Below are positions 42,878 to 51,898 of a DNA stretch of 64,000 nucleotides, piece after piece; position 1 is the first letter of the stretch; each line of letters begins with the position of its first letter. A program made the position numbers and the translations under genes. The DNA comes from Sabulibacter ruber (GTDB lineage: Bacteria > Bacteroidota > Bacteroidia > Cytophagales > Hymenobacteraceae). A model generated the notes under the pieces. The model was not told where the DNA came from, did no database searches, and worked only from the letters and a program-made list of their open reading frames with translations. The stretch spans positions 124,001 through 188,000 of the forward strand of contig NZ_JAFFID010000004.1 in assembly GCF_017355955.1 (NCBI RefSeq), read 5' to 3'.

Positions 42878-43786
42878 ATGGGTTCGTATAAATTAGATTA
42901 CCTGGATCAGCTTGAATCAGAAGCGATTCACATCTTCAGAGAAGTGGCGGGACAGTTTGAGCGCCCGGCCCTTTTGTTTTCCGGCGGAAAAGATTCTATC
43001 GTGTTGGTGCACCTGGCTTTGAAAGCCTTCCGTCCCGGCAAGTTTCCTTTCCCTTTAGTGCACATTGACACCGGCCACAATTTCCAGGAAGCCCTGGATT
43101 TCAGAGATGCCCTGGCCGAGAAAATTGGCGAGAAGCTGATTGTGCGCAACGTGGAAGACACCATCAAAACCAGAGGCCTCACCGAGCAGAAAGGCAAACT
43201 GCCTAGCCGCAACGGCTTGCAGACTTACACCTTGCTGGACACCATTGAGGAATTTGAGTTTGACGCCTGCATTGGCGGAGCCCGCCGCGACGAAGAGAAA
43301 GCCCGCGCCAAAGAGCGCATTTTCTCGGTGCGTGACGAGTTCGGTTCCTGGGATCCTAAGCGCCAGCGCCCTGAGTTGTGGAACATCTACAACGGCAAAA
43401 TCAACAAAGGCGAAAACGTGCGCGTGTTCCCTATCAGCAACTGGACCGAGCTGGACATCTGGAACTACATCCGCCGCGAGAAAATTGAGCTGCCTTCCAT
43501 CTACTTCGCCCATGAGCGCGAGGTGCTGGAGTTCGATGGTCGTTTGGTAGCCACCAACGAATTCATCACGCTGCATGATGATGACGTGGTGAGCCGTAAA
43601 ACCGTTCGGTACCGCACCGTGGGCGACATGACCTGTACTGCCGCCGTGGAGTCTAACGCCTCTACCCTGGACGACATCATCAACGAGATTATTGCCACCA
43701 ACACCAGCGAACGTGGTCAAACCCGCATTGACGACCGCGTTTCTGAGGCTGCCATGGAAGACCGCAAAAAGAACGGCTACTTCTAA
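42878..43786 (+). CDS. cysD: sulfate adenylyltransferase small subunit
   Basis: CysD, with the GTPase CysN, makes APS from sulfate and ATP. The chosen start gives MGSYKLDYLDQLESEAIHIF, which matches the family N-terminus, and a 302-residue protein. The frame is open upstream through cysH, but those codons are not part of the gene. The ATP PP-loop is LLFSGGKDSIV (residues 32-42), and the family phrases SRNGLQTYTLLD and CIGGARRDEEKARAKERIFS are intact. Confidence 0.96.
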   Translation: MGSYKLDYLDQLESEAIHIFREVAGQFERPALLFSGGKDSIVLVHLALKAFRPGKFPFPLVHIDTGHNFQEALDFRDALAEKIGEKLIVRNVEDTIKTRGLTEQKGKLPSRNGLQTYTLLDTIEEFEFDACIGGARRDEEKARAKERIFSVRDEFGSWDPKRQRPELWNIYNGKINKGENVRVFPISNWTELDIWNYIRREKIELPSIYFAHEREVLEFDGRLVATNEFITLHDDDVVSRKTVRYRTVGDMTCTAAVESNASTLDDIINEIIATNTSERGQTRIDDRVSEAAMEDRKKNGYF

Positions 43787-44034
43787 GCATTGAGTGAATG
43801 AGTGAGGGAGTGAATGAGTGAATTGTTTGGCTCCGCCTCATGAAAGTGAATTGAGATAAAAACAAAGGAAGATCACTTTCCTTTCCTGTCATCCTGAAAG
43901 GATCTTGTGGGCCAACTGGAGAAGCGCTGTAGTAAACGCTACTACCGTTCGCCCACAAGATCTTTCCCAGATGACAAACGGGAGGGAAGGGATCTACAAA
44001 AAAATAAATGAATGCTTGGGTGCAGAGCAACCGC
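43787..44034. repeat. repeat insertion between cysD and cysN (family B copy at 43887-43978)
   Basis: The gap separates two genes that are normally adjacent. It begins with GAATGAGTGA-type simple sequence (to about 43835), then a family B hairpin (43887-43978), and is followed by a family A copy. No ORF is present. If the genes share one transcript, about 330 bases of hairpin-forming spacer lie inside it. Confidence 0.7.
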
Positions 44035-44074
44035 CTGTTTTAAAGCTGATTTCCTGAAAACGGCCTCAAAACGG
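44035..44074. repeat. family A palindromic repeat inside the cys operon
   Basis: The copy (CTGTTTTAAAGCTGATTTCC to CGGCCTCAAAACGG) lies 39 bases before the cysN ATG, where it could form an intercistronic stem or attenuate read-through. Confidence 0.7.
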
Positions 44075-44113
44075 ACCTAAGCTCACACCTAATCCTCAGA
44101 ACTCCTTACCAGA

Positions 44114-45391
44114 ATGGATATTTTAAGATTTTTAACCGCCGGTAGCGTGGACGATGGCAAAAGCACCCTGATCGGGCGTTTGTTGTATGACAGCAAATCC
44201 ATCATGGTAGACCAACTGGAAGCCATTGAGCGGAGCACCAAAAACAAAGAAGAAGGCCGCGTGGACCTGGCTTTGTTAACCGACGGCCTTCGCGCGGAGC
44301 GGGAACAAGGCATCACCATTGATGTGGCCTACAAATACTTCTCTACGCCTAAGCGCAAATTCATCATCGCGGATACTCCGGGCCACATCCAGTACACCCG
44401 CAACATGGTTACCGGTGCGTCTAACTCAGACCTGGCCATTATCCTCATTGACGCCCGTCATGGGGTGGTGGAGCAAACCCGCCGTCACTCCATCATTGTG
44501 TCGTTATTGAACCTGCCACACGTGGTGGTGGCCATCAACAAGATGGACTTGGTAGACTTTTCCCAGGACAAGTACAATGACATCGTGATCGACTACTCAC
44601 AGGTAGCCTCTTCTCTGGGCCTGAAGAATGTGACCTACATTCCCATCAGTGCCTTGAACGGCGACAACATTGTGGAGAAATCTACGGCCATGCCCTGGTA
44701 CGAAGGTGAGTCATTGCTGAACGTGCTGGAAACCGTAGAGGTACACGAAGACATCAACCTGAAAGAAGGTCGTTTCCCGGTACAGTACGTGATCCGTCCT
44801 CAGACCGAAGAGCTGCCAGATTACCGCGGTTACGCCGGAAAAATCATCAGCGGTATCTACCGCAAAGGTGATAAAGTGGTGGTACAGCCTGCGGGTATTG
44901 AAAGCACCATCTCGGCCGTGGAAGTAGGCGGCCAGGAAGTGGAAGAAGCCTTCGCGCCGCAAAGCGCCGTGCTGCACCTGGCAGATGACATTGACGTGAG
45001 CCGTGGCGACGTAATTGTGAAGCAGGATGCTCCGGTACAGGTGGCCCAGGAATTTGAGGTGGTACTTTGCTGGATGAGCAACACGCCGCTAGTGCCGCGT
45101 AACAAGTACCTGCTGCAGATCAACAGCCGCAACGTGCGCTGCGTGGTGAAAGAACTGGAGTACAAACTCAACGTGAACACCCTGGAGAAGGAACTGTCTC
45201 CGGTGTCTGCCGGCCTCAACGACGTGGTGAAAGCCACCATCAAAACCGCTTCGCCCATCGCATTTGACACGTACAAGAACCTGAGAGCCAACGGCGGCGC
45301 CATCCTCATTGATGAGACCAGCCTGGTAACCGTAGGTGCCTGTATGATCACCACTGAACCGCAGGAGAAACCTTTCTGGCCTGAAATCTAA
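44114..45391 (+). CDS. cysN: sulfate adenylyltransferase GTPase subunit
   Basis: This is a 425-residue EF-Tu-like GTPase with the P-loop GSVDDGKSTL (residues 10-19), switch II DTPGHIQYTRNM, the NKMD base-specificity motif and two beta-barrel domains. There is no C-terminal APS kinase domain, unlike NodQ-type fusions. It drives APS formation with CysD. Its last codons (FWPEI, stop) lie within the left arm of a family A repeat, so the repeat has supplied part of the coding end. Confidence 0.96.
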   Translation: MDILRFLTAGSVDDGKSTLIGRLLYDSKSIMVDQLEAIERSTKNKEEGRVDLALLTDGLRAEREQGITIDVAYKYFSTPKRKFIIADTPGHIQYTRNMVTGASNSDLAIILIDARHGVVEQTRRHSIIVSLLNLPHVVVAINKMDLVDFSQDKYNDIVIDYSQVASSLGLKNVTYIPISALNGDNIVEKSTAMPWYEGESLLNVLETVEVHEDINLKEGRFPVQYVIRPQTEELPDYRGYAGKIISGIYRKGDKVVVQPAGIESTISAVEVGGQEVEEAFAPQSAVLHLADDIDVSRGDVIVKQDAPVQVAQEFEVVLCWMSNTPLVPRNKYLLQINSRNVRCVVKELEYKLNVNTLEKELSPVSAGLNDVVKATIKTASPIAFDTYKNLRANGGAILIDETSLVTVGACMITTEPQEKPFWPEI

Positions 45392-45409
45392 AAATCAGGC
45401 TCAAAACGG
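45373..45409. repeat. family A palindromic repeat overlapping the cysN stop
   Basis: The left arm (TTTCTGGCCTGAAATC) encodes the last residues of CysN and the right arm (AAATCAGGCTCAAAACGG) lies after the stop codon. A coding region has therefore extended into or absorbed half of a repeat. Confidence 0.55.
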
Positions 45410-45473
45410 AATACCTTATCATTATTTACCACCGGTCTCTTGCCAAAGGGCCGGTGGACTTACCATTAGTACT

Positions 45474-46295
45474 ATGCAACCAGCGCAACAGAAAGGAAAA
45501 GTAATCATAGCAGGAGCCGGTCCCGGTGATCCTGAGCTGATCACGGTGAAGACGGTAAAAGCGTTGCGCCAGGCCGAGGTCATTCTGGTGGACCGGCTGG
45601 TGAGCGAGGAAATCCTGAAGGAGTACGCTTCGCCGCAGGCGGAGATTGTGTACGTGGGCAAGCAATGCCGCCGCCCGGGTACCACACCGCAGGCTACCAT
45701 CAATGAACTGCTAGTGGAGTATGCCTTGCTGGGCAAACAGGTCCTGCGCCTGAAAGGCGGAGACGTGTCTATTTTCTCCAACGTGCTGGATGAACTACAG
45801 GCCTTGGTGGCGCACGAGATTCCGTACGAGATCATCCCCGGCATCACGGCGGCTCTGGGTGCGGCAGCGTACGCAGGCATTCCTTTGACGGCCCGGCAGC
45901 ATTCCACTGCTGTGCGGTTCCTTACCTTCTACACTTACAGCAAACTCACTGAGGAATACTGGCACGAACTGGCCCAGACCGAGGACACGCTGGTGTTTTA
46001 CATGAGTAGTGAGCGGCTGAATGAGGTTGTGGAGAAACTGACCCGCCACGGCATTTCTGAGGAGAAACAACTGGCGGTGGTAGAGCAGGCCACCACGCCC
46101 TTGCAGCACGTGCAGGTAAGTAGTTTATATGACTACGAACAGAACCTGGGCGGCAAAACGTTTGTTTCGCCTTCGTTGGTGATCATAGGTAAAGTGGTAG
46201 CCCTGCACGAGCAGTTCCAATGGTTTACCAACAATCCAAGTAGAGAACATTACTTCAAGCCGGTCTCCGAGCAGGCCAGCTTGGTACTTCAATAA
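45474..46295 (+). CDS. cobA: uroporphyrinogen-III C-methyltransferase
   Basis: CobA/SUMT methylates uroporphyrinogen III twice with SAM to give precorrin-2, the first step to siroheme. The 273-residue protein has the SAM-binding loop AGAGPGDPELIT, the LKGGDVSIFSNV motif and the active-site strand IIPGITAALGAAAYAGIPLT. It lacks the dehydrogenase/ferrochelatase half of CysG; that activity is encoded later in the operon, fused to a permease. It feeds siroheme to CysI. Confidence 0.95.
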   Translation: MQPAQQKGKVIIAGAGPGDPELITVKTVKALRQAEVILVDRLVSEEILKEYASPQAEIVYVGKQCRRPGTTPQATINELLVEYALLGKQVLRLKGGDVSIFSNVLDELQALVAHEIPYEIIPGITAALGAAAYAGIPLTARQHSTAVRFLTFYTYSKLTEEYWHELAQTEDTLVFYMSSERLNEVVEKLTRHGISEEKQLAVVEQATTPLQHVQVSSLYDYEQNLGGKTFVSPSLVIIGKVVALHEQFQWFTNNPSREHYFKPVSEQASLVLQ

Positions 46296-46308
46296 TTTTT
46301 TCAAAGCT

Positions 46309-48024
46309 ATGTTAGCAGAAGCTAAATTAAAGGCCTTACAAGAACTGGTGCAGCAATCTTCCAAAGAAGAGCTGATCTGGATGAGCGGTTACTTGTCGGG
46401 GCTTATTTCTTCACAGGGAGTAGGCGTTTCTGCCGCTACTGAGGCCGTGGCAGCGGCTCCTAAACCAGCCATTGGCCGGGTAACCATTGCCTACGGTACC
46501 GAAACCGGTAACTCCAAGCGCGTGGCCACTGAGCTTGCTGGCAAAGCCAAGAAAAGCGGCATCAACGCCCGGGTAGTGAGCCTGGACCAGTACCGCCTGA
46601 ACGATCTGGAAAAGGAAGAATACTTCCTGACCGTGATCAGTACGCAAGGCGAGGGAGATCCGCCCGCCGGCGCCCAGAAATTCTACGACTACGTTCACCA
46701 AACCGATAAACAATTGCCTAAGCTGAAGTACAGCGTACTGGCTTTAGGTGATACTTCTTACCCGCTGTTCTGCAAAGCCGGCGAAGACGTGGATGCCCAA
46801 CTGAAGCGCCTGGGCGGTAACCAGCTGGTGCCTATCCAGAAGTGCGACGTGGACTTTGAGGACGAGGCCAACGCCTGGTTCCAGAGCGTGTTGGATACTC
46901 TTAACCAGTCTTCGGCGCCTGCGGCCGCTCCGGCTACCACTGCCCCGGCACCGGCCAAGAAAAGCGGCAAGAAAATCTACAACGGCACCATTTTGACCAA
47001 CATCGTACTGAACGACGTGGGGTCTAAGAAGAAAACGCACCACATTGAGATTGAGGCCGAGGATCTGACCTACGAACCCGGCGATGCCCTAGGCGTGGTG
47101 CCTAAAAACCGTCCGGCCACTATTGAGGCCATCCTCAAAATCACGGGCATCTCTCCAGAGGAGAAAGTGACGCACCGCAACAGTGAGGCTACCGTTCAGG
47201 AACTCCTGCATGACAAGGTGAACATCAACTTTTTGCCAGAGCGCGTGGTGAAAAAATATGCCGAGGTAGTGGAGCAGAACATTCCGGCTACTCGTATAGA
47301 CTTACTGGACCTGCTCAGAATCTATCCGGTGAAAGACGCCGAGCAGTTCAAAGAGGTGCTGCAGATTCTGGAGCCTATTGCGCCGCGTCTGTATTCCATC
47401 TCTTCGTCGCTGGAAGCGCATTCCGGTGAGATCCACGTAACCGTAGCCCGGGATGAGTTCAGAATCAACGAAGAACTATTGTGCGGCCACTGCTCAGATT
47501 ATCTGTCTGAATTGCCCGAGGGAACAAGCATTGAATTCTACATCCATAAAAACAACCAGTTCAAACTACCGGCCGCCGACAAAGACGTGATCATGATTGG
47601 GCCGGGCACAGGCGTAGCGCCGTTCCGCTCTTTCCTGGCCGAGCGCGATGCCACCGGAGCCGAGGGCCGCAACTGGCTGTTCTTCGGGGATCAGCACTTC
47701 ACCACCGACTTCCTGTACCAAACCGAGATCCAGAGCTGGTACGAGACCGGTATCCTGACCCGCTTCAACGGTGCCTTCTCCCGCGACCAACAGGAGAAAG
47801 TGTACGTACAGCACAAGATGCTGGAAAACGCCGCTACGTTCTATGAGTGGCTTAATTCCGGTGCCTACGTATACGTGTGCGGCGCCAAAGAACCTATGAG
47901 CGTGGACGTGGAGAACACCTTGCTGCAGATCATTGGTTTAGGAGCCGGATCTTCACCAGAGGAAGCGGCCGTGTACCTGGAGCAGCTGAAGGAAGAAGGC
48001 CGCTACCTGAAGGATGTGTATTAG
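46309..48024 (+). CDS. cysJ: assimilatory sulfite reductase flavoprotein subunit
   Basis: This is a 571-residue diflavin reductase that passes electrons from NADPH via FAD and FMN to CysI. After ~50 residues of helical lead and an Ala-rich linker there is a flavodoxin domain (VTIAYGTETGNSKRVATELA, about residues 60-79). The FAD module has RLYSISSSLEAHSGEIHVTV. The NADPH-binding end has MIGPGTGVAPFRSFLAERDA and a C-terminal VCGAKEPMSVDVENTLLQII. It starts 13 bases after cobA and runs to its normal C-terminus (GRYLKDVY). Confidence 0.95.
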   Translation: MLAEAKLKALQELVQQSSKEELIWMSGYLSGLISSQGVGVSAATEAVAAAPKPAIGRVTIAYGTETGNSKRVATELAGKAKKSGINARVVSLDQYRLNDLEKEEYFLTVISTQGEGDPPAGAQKFYDYVHQTDKQLPKLKYSVLALGDTSYPLFCKAGEDVDAQLKRLGGNQLVPIQKCDVDFEDEANAWFQSVLDTLNQSSAPAAAPATTAPAPAKKSGKKIYNGTILTNIVLNDVGSKKKTHHIEIEAEDLTYEPGDALGVVPKNRPATIEAILKITGISPEEKVTHRNSEATVQELLHDKVNINFLPERVVKKYAEVVEQNIPATRIDLLDLLRIYPVKDAEQFKEVLQILEPIAPRLYSISSSLEAHSGEIHVTVARDEFRINEELLCGHCSDYLSELPEGTSIEFYIHKNNQFKLPAADKDVIMIGPGTGVAPFRSFLAERDATGAEGRNWLFFGDQHFTTDFLYQTEIQSWYETGILTRFNGAFSRDQQEKVYVQHKMLENAATFYEWLNSGAYVYVCGAKEPMSVDVENTLLQIIGLGAGSSPEEAAVYLEQLKEEGRYLKDVY

Positions 48025-48063
48025 TGTCTCCTGCTTCAAGTTTTCAACCTGGAGCGACCATGA

Positions 48064-48082
48064 CGCAAGTTTATAACTTGCG
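48064..48082. repeat. short perfect hairpin between cysJ and cysI
   Basis: CGCAAGTTTATAACTTGCG is a self-complementary 19-mer of the same style as GAAGTTGCAAACTTC near 19.78 kb. Confidence 0.5.
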
Positions 48083-48096
48083 AAAGCACACAAAGC

Positions 48097-48237
48097 GTCC
48101 CCCTTTGAAGGGGGTAGGGGGATGACAAAGGCCTTTGAAGAACCATCTGCTATTCTCTAAATGACGAACCGAAGAATTCTCGGGAAACGACATGACCAGC
48201 AGAAGTAATCATCCCCCTACCCCCTTCAAAGGGGGAC
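48097..48237. repeat. inverted repeat with perfect 29-bp arms (family H)
   Basis: The arm 48097-48125 (starting GTCCCCCTTTGAAGGGGG) is the exact reverse complement of 48209-48237. It encloses about 80 bases. It lies between cysJ and cysI, and like the cysD-cysN spacer it interrupts the operon with a strong potential hairpin. No gene is inside; the open frame at 48192 only extends the cysI frame. Confidence 0.75.
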
Positions 48238-48257
48238 GAAAGAGTAACTCAAAGAAC

Positions 48258-48298
48258 CTGTTTAGAGCCTTTTTTTTTGAAGAACAGGCTCTAAACGG
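48258..48298. repeat. family A palindromic repeat upstream of cysI
   Basis: CTGTTTAGAGCCT and AGGCTCTAAACGG form a clean stem around a T-rich loop, ending about 55 bases before the cysI ATG. Confidence 0.65.
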
Positions 48299-48353
48299 AA
48301 ATCAAAGAATCAAGGGCAGGAAACTTCCTGTTCCTCATAAAGACCAGTTCGGC

Positions 48354-50036
48354 ATGTCAACTGAGAAAAAGAATTTATCTCCTATAGAGAAAATAAAAGA
48401 GGTCAGCCAAGGATTACGCGGAACTCTGAAAGAAAGCTTGAAAGACGAAATTACCGGGGCTATCCGTGAGGATGATACGGCGCTGGTGAAATTCCACGGC
48501 ATGTACATGCAGGACGACCGTGACCGCCGTGAGGAGCGGGCGGCTAAGAAACTGGAGCGCCTGTATTCCTTCATGATCCGGTTGCGTCTGCCGGGCGGCT
48601 TCCTGACCCCAGAGCAATACATCGCCACGCACAACATCGCCGGGGAGAACTCTACGGGCGTTATCAAAATCACTACTCGCCAGACCCTGCAGTTGCACGG
48701 GATTGTTAAGTCCAAAACCAAGCCAACCATCAAGGCCTTCAACCAGGTGGGGCTGGATTCTATTGCCGCCTGCGGTGACGTGAACCGGAACGTGGTGGCC
48801 TCAGCTAACCCGCTGGAGTCTCCGCTGCACGACAGAATCTACCAATACGCCGATAGAATCAGTGAGTACCTCTTGCCCAAGACCCGCTCGTACTATGACG
48901 TGTGGCTGGACGAAGAGAAAATCTATGACCGCGTAGACGAGGAAGATCCGTTGTACCAGGACCGGTATCTGCCGCGTAAGTTCAAAATTGGGTTGGTGAT
49001 TCCGCCTAACAATGATTCAGACGTGTTTGCGCAGGATCTGGGCCTCATCGCCATCATTGAGAACGATGAACTGAAAGGCTTCAACCTGGCTGTGGGCGGT
49101 GGTTTGTCGTTCACGCACGGAAACCCAGAAACGTATCCGCGTCTGGCTACAGAGATTGGTTTTGTGAGCACCGAGGAATCTGACGATAAGCTGTTCAAAG
49201 CTGTGTACGAAGTCTTGACGGTACAGCGTGACTTCGGGAACCGTGCTGACCGTAAACTGGCCCGCTTGAAGTACACCGTAGACAACATGACCCTGGAAGG
49301 TTTCCGGACAGAATTGGAAAAACGCACCGGATTCCCGCTGGAGCCTTCTCGTCCGTATGAACTGAAGACCCGCGTTGACCACTACGGCTGGGCGCAGAGC
49401 TACAACGGTCTGTGGCACTACACGGTGTTTGTGGAGAACGGCCGCGTGACCGATCTGGAAAACGGCGTAGCCCTGAAAACCGCGATGCTGGAGGTAGCCC
49501 AAACCGGCAAAGCCAACTACCGCTTCACCTGTAACCAGAACGTGATCCTCAGCGACATCACTGAGGAAAATAAAGCAGAGATAGAGCAGATTTTGGCCAA
49601 GCACAACGTGCTGCCGCATACCGCGGCGGCCTCATTGGTGCGCAAAAACTCCATGGCTTGCGTAGCGCTGCCTACGTGTCCGTTGGCCTTGGCCGAAGCA
49701 CAGCGGTACTTGCCGGAACTGATCACCAAGATTGACGGCGTACTGGCCAACCACGGTCTGCAGGACGAAGAAATCATCATCAGAATGACCGGTTGCCCCA
49801 ACGGTTGCGGCCGCTCGGTGCTGTCTGAGATCGGGTTTGTGGGCACCGCTCCGGGCCATTACAATCTGAACCTGGGCGGCGATGAACAAGGCCAGCGCCT
49901 GAACAAACTCTACAAAGAGAACCTGGACGAAGCCGCCATTCTGCAAGAACTGGATACCGTGTTCGGGCTTTTCAAGCAAAACCGCCTGGCCGGCGAGCGC
50001 TTCGGAGACTTTGCCTACCGTACACTGGTAAATTAA
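48354..50036 (+). CDS. cysI: assimilatory sulfite reductase hemoprotein subunit
   Basis: CysI binds siroheme and a [4Fe-4S] cluster and reduces sulfite to sulfide. The protein begins MSTEKKNLSPIEKIKEVSQG at 48354; the frame is open farther upstream only through repeat sequence. It has the siroheme-binding KITTRQTLQLHGI segment and NRNVVASANPLES. The cluster ligands are in CVALPTCPLALAEAQRY and TGCPNGCGR (Cys pairs 5 and 3 residues apart). The length of 560 is normal. Confidence 0.96.
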   Translation: MSTEKKNLSPIEKIKEVSQGLRGTLKESLKDEITGAIREDDTALVKFHGMYMQDDRDRREERAAKKLERLYSFMIRLRLPGGFLTPEQYIATHNIAGENSTGVIKITTRQTLQLHGIVKSKTKPTIKAFNQVGLDSIAACGDVNRNVVASANPLESPLHDRIYQYADRISEYLLPKTRSYYDVWLDEEKIYDRVDEEDPLYQDRYLPRKFKIGLVIPPNNDSDVFAQDLGLIAIIENDELKGFNLAVGGGLSFTHGNPETYPRLATEIGFVSTEESDDKLFKAVYEVLTVQRDFGNRADRKLARLKYTVDNMTLEGFRTELEKRTGFPLEPSRPYELKTRVDHYGWAQSYNGLWHYTVFVENGRVTDLENGVALKTAMLEVAQTGKANYRFTCNQNVILSDITEENKAEIEQILAKHNVLPHTAAASLVRKNSMACVALPTCPLALAEAQRYLPELITKIDGVLANHGLQDEEIIIRMTGCPNGCGRSVLSEIGFVGTAPGHYNLNLGGDEQGQRLNKLYKENLDEAAILQELDTVFGLFKQNRLAGERFGDFAYRTLVN

Positions 50037-50104
50037 ACCCATCTGCCTCTTTCTGCTGATTTTTAGCAGAAATACCAGAAAAAGGTTCTGCCTGTCAGAG
50101 ATTT

Positions 50105-50144
50105 ATGTTTTAGGGCTACTATGAGAAAAGTAGCCCTAAAACAT
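50105..50144. repeat. family A palindromic repeat between cysI and the fused sirC gene
   Basis: ATGTTTTAGGGCTACT and AGTAGCCCTAAAACAT form a near-perfect stem. This is one of the best copies. It lies about 70 bases after the cysI stop. Confidence 0.8.
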
Positions 50145-50238
50145 GATTTAATAATCTGATACCTGATAGGTTTACTAGAGATTAAGCTTATATTTGAGTA
50201 AAGGGAAAAGTTTACTTCCTGTTGAAGAGAATAAGACG

Positions 50239-51735
50239 ATGACCTCCATCACTACTAAGGAGCAAAACAACTTGTTCCCGGTTTTCCTGAAACTGGAGCA
50301 AATGCGCATTTTACTGGTGGGTGGTGGTAACGTTGGGTTGGAGAAACTGACGGCACTGCTGCAGAACTCCCCGGCTACCACTATCAAAGTGGTGGCCATC
50401 CAATTCAACGAGGCGGTACTGCAACTGGCGCAGGAGCACGACAACATCACGCTGGAGGCCAAACCCTTCACCCCGGAGGATGTGGCCGGAGCCGATATTG
50501 TGATTGTGGCCGTGAACGACCGCGAGGCCAGTCGGGCCATCAGCCTGGAGGCCAAGCGCCAGGGCAAACTAGTCAACGTAGCCGATACTCCTGATCTCTG
50601 TGATTTCTACCTCAGTTCTGTGGTGCGCAAGGGTAACCTCAAGATTGCCATCTCTACGAACGGGAAATCTCCCACCATGGCCAAGCGCCTGAAAGAAACC
50701 TTTAATGAAACGCTGCCCGAAGAGCTAGACGAGGTGTTGGATCAAATGCAGCAGATCAGAAACCAACTGGCCGGCGACTTTACCGCCAAGGTCAATCAAC
50801 TTAATGACATCACCAAAGTGCTAGCTGTTAAAGATAAACCAGAAAACAAACCCACCCGACCGGAGAAACCCTGGAAGAAGATTGCCTACGGCGTTTTGCT
50901 GGCCTTCTTTTTTATGATTCTCGGCCGTCTGGCGTTTTCCGCCATCACGTTTGACCAGGTTACCTCCTTTGTCAATAACATTGAACCCATCTTCTACTGG
51001 ATGGTGTTTGCGGGCTTTTTAGCCCAAATGGTAGACGGCGCCTTGGGCATGGGCTACGGCGTAACCAGTACCACCGTGTTGCTATCGTTGGGCGTGAATT
51101 TGCCTGCCATCAGCGGGAGCATCCATACCGCCGAGATCTTCTCCAGCGGGATGTCGGGCTTCAGCCACTACAAGTTCGGGAACGTGAACAAAAAGCTGTT
51201 CAAGGTGCTGTTGGTACCCGGGGTGATTGGAGCGATTGTGGGGGCCTGGCTTTTGGCTAAAGTAGGGGAGGAGCACGCCAACTACGTGCGGCCTATCCTG
51301 GCGGCCTATACCTTAATTTTAGGGATCCGCATCATCTACACCGCCTTTAAGAAGAATAAAGAACGGAAAAAGATCAAAAAGGCCGGGATTCTGGCCGGAG
51401 CCGGTGGCTTCCTTGATTCCTTTGGTGGGGGCGGATGGGGACCGTTGGTAACCAGCACGCTCATTGCCAAAGGCCGTACCCCGCGTTTCGTGATCGGGAC
51501 GGTGAGTATCACGGAGTTCTTCGTGACCTTTGCCAGTGCGCTTACCTTCTTCTCAATGCTGGGCTTGAGTCACCTGCAGGTAATCATTGGTTTGGTGCTG
51601 GGCGGGCTGCTGGCGGCTCCCCTTGCGGCCAGGCTGGCCGGACGGTTGCCTATGAAAACCATGTTCATCGCCGTAGGCTCGCTGGTGATTATCTGGAGCC
51701 TCCGGATTCTGTTGAAAGCGGTAGGGCTGTTTTAG
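50239..51735 (+). CDS. precorrin-2 dehydrogenase fused to a TSUP (TauE/SafE) permease
   Basis: This is a two-part protein. The first ~200 residues are a SirC/CysG-N/Met8p-type NAD-dependent precorrin-2 dehydrogenase with NNLFPVFLKLEQMRILLVGGGNVG, NVADTPDLCDFYLSS and ISTNGKSPTMAKRLKE. A linker follows, then about eight membrane helices of the TSUP family (GFLAQMVDGALGMGYGVTST, AGAGGFLDSFGGGGWGPLVT). TSUP proteins move sulfite, sulfate or small sulfur compounds. The start at ATG 50239 matches the family; a TTG at 50194 would add 15 residues. No separate sirohydrochlorin ferrochelatase gene is present, so the dehydrogenase domain or another locus must insert iron. It probably couples siroheme supply and oxyanion transport for the cys operon. 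Confidence 0.9.
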   Translation: MTSITTKEQNNLFPVFLKLEQMRILLVGGGNVGLEKLTALLQNSPATTIKVVAIQFNEAVLQLAQEHDNITLEAKPFTPEDVAGADIVIVAVNDREASRAISLEAKRQGKLVNVADTPDLCDFYLSSVVRKGNLKIAISTNGKSPTMAKRLKETFNETLPEELDEVLDQMQQIRNQLAGDFTAKVNQLNDITKVLAVKDKPENKPTRPEKPWKKIAYGVLLAFFFMILGRLAFSAITFDQVTSFVNNIEPIFYWMVFAGFLAQMVDGALGMGYGVTSTTVLLSLGVNLPAISGSIHTAEIFSSGMSGFSHYKFGNVNKKLFKVLLVPGVIGAIVGAWLLAKVGEEHANYVRPILAAYTLILGIRIIYTAFKKNKERKKIKKAGILAGAGGFLDSFGGGGWGPLVTSTLIAKGRTPRFVIGTVSITEFFVTFASALTFFSMLGLSHLQVIIGLVLGGLLAAPLAARLAGRLPMKTMFIAVGSLVIIWSLRILLKAVGLF

Positions 51736-51778
51736 TAGGATTCAAAAGAAACCGGGCTGGAAAGGCCTTATAAAAACT

Positions 51779-51898
51779 GTAGAGACAAGGCACTGCCTTG
51801 TCTCTACGCATTTCTGATCCTTTCTATTTTCCGGGATGGGAGTTGGTCTGAATAAGGAAAGCTATCTGTCAGGAGACAAGCCAGTGCCTTGTCGCTAC
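51779..51898. repeat. two family E palindromes, the second containing the metX stop
   Basis: Copies at 51779-51807 and 51869-51898 share the half-site GAGACAAG(G/C)CA. The second overlaps the 3' end of metX on the minus strand and supplies its TAG stop at 51897-51895. The stretch between them is non-coding. Confidence 0.65.

Noticed and set aside
48192..48353. cysI starting at 48192
   Set aside because: The extra 54 codons are repeat sequence (family H arm and family A). The family start is MSTEKK at 48354.
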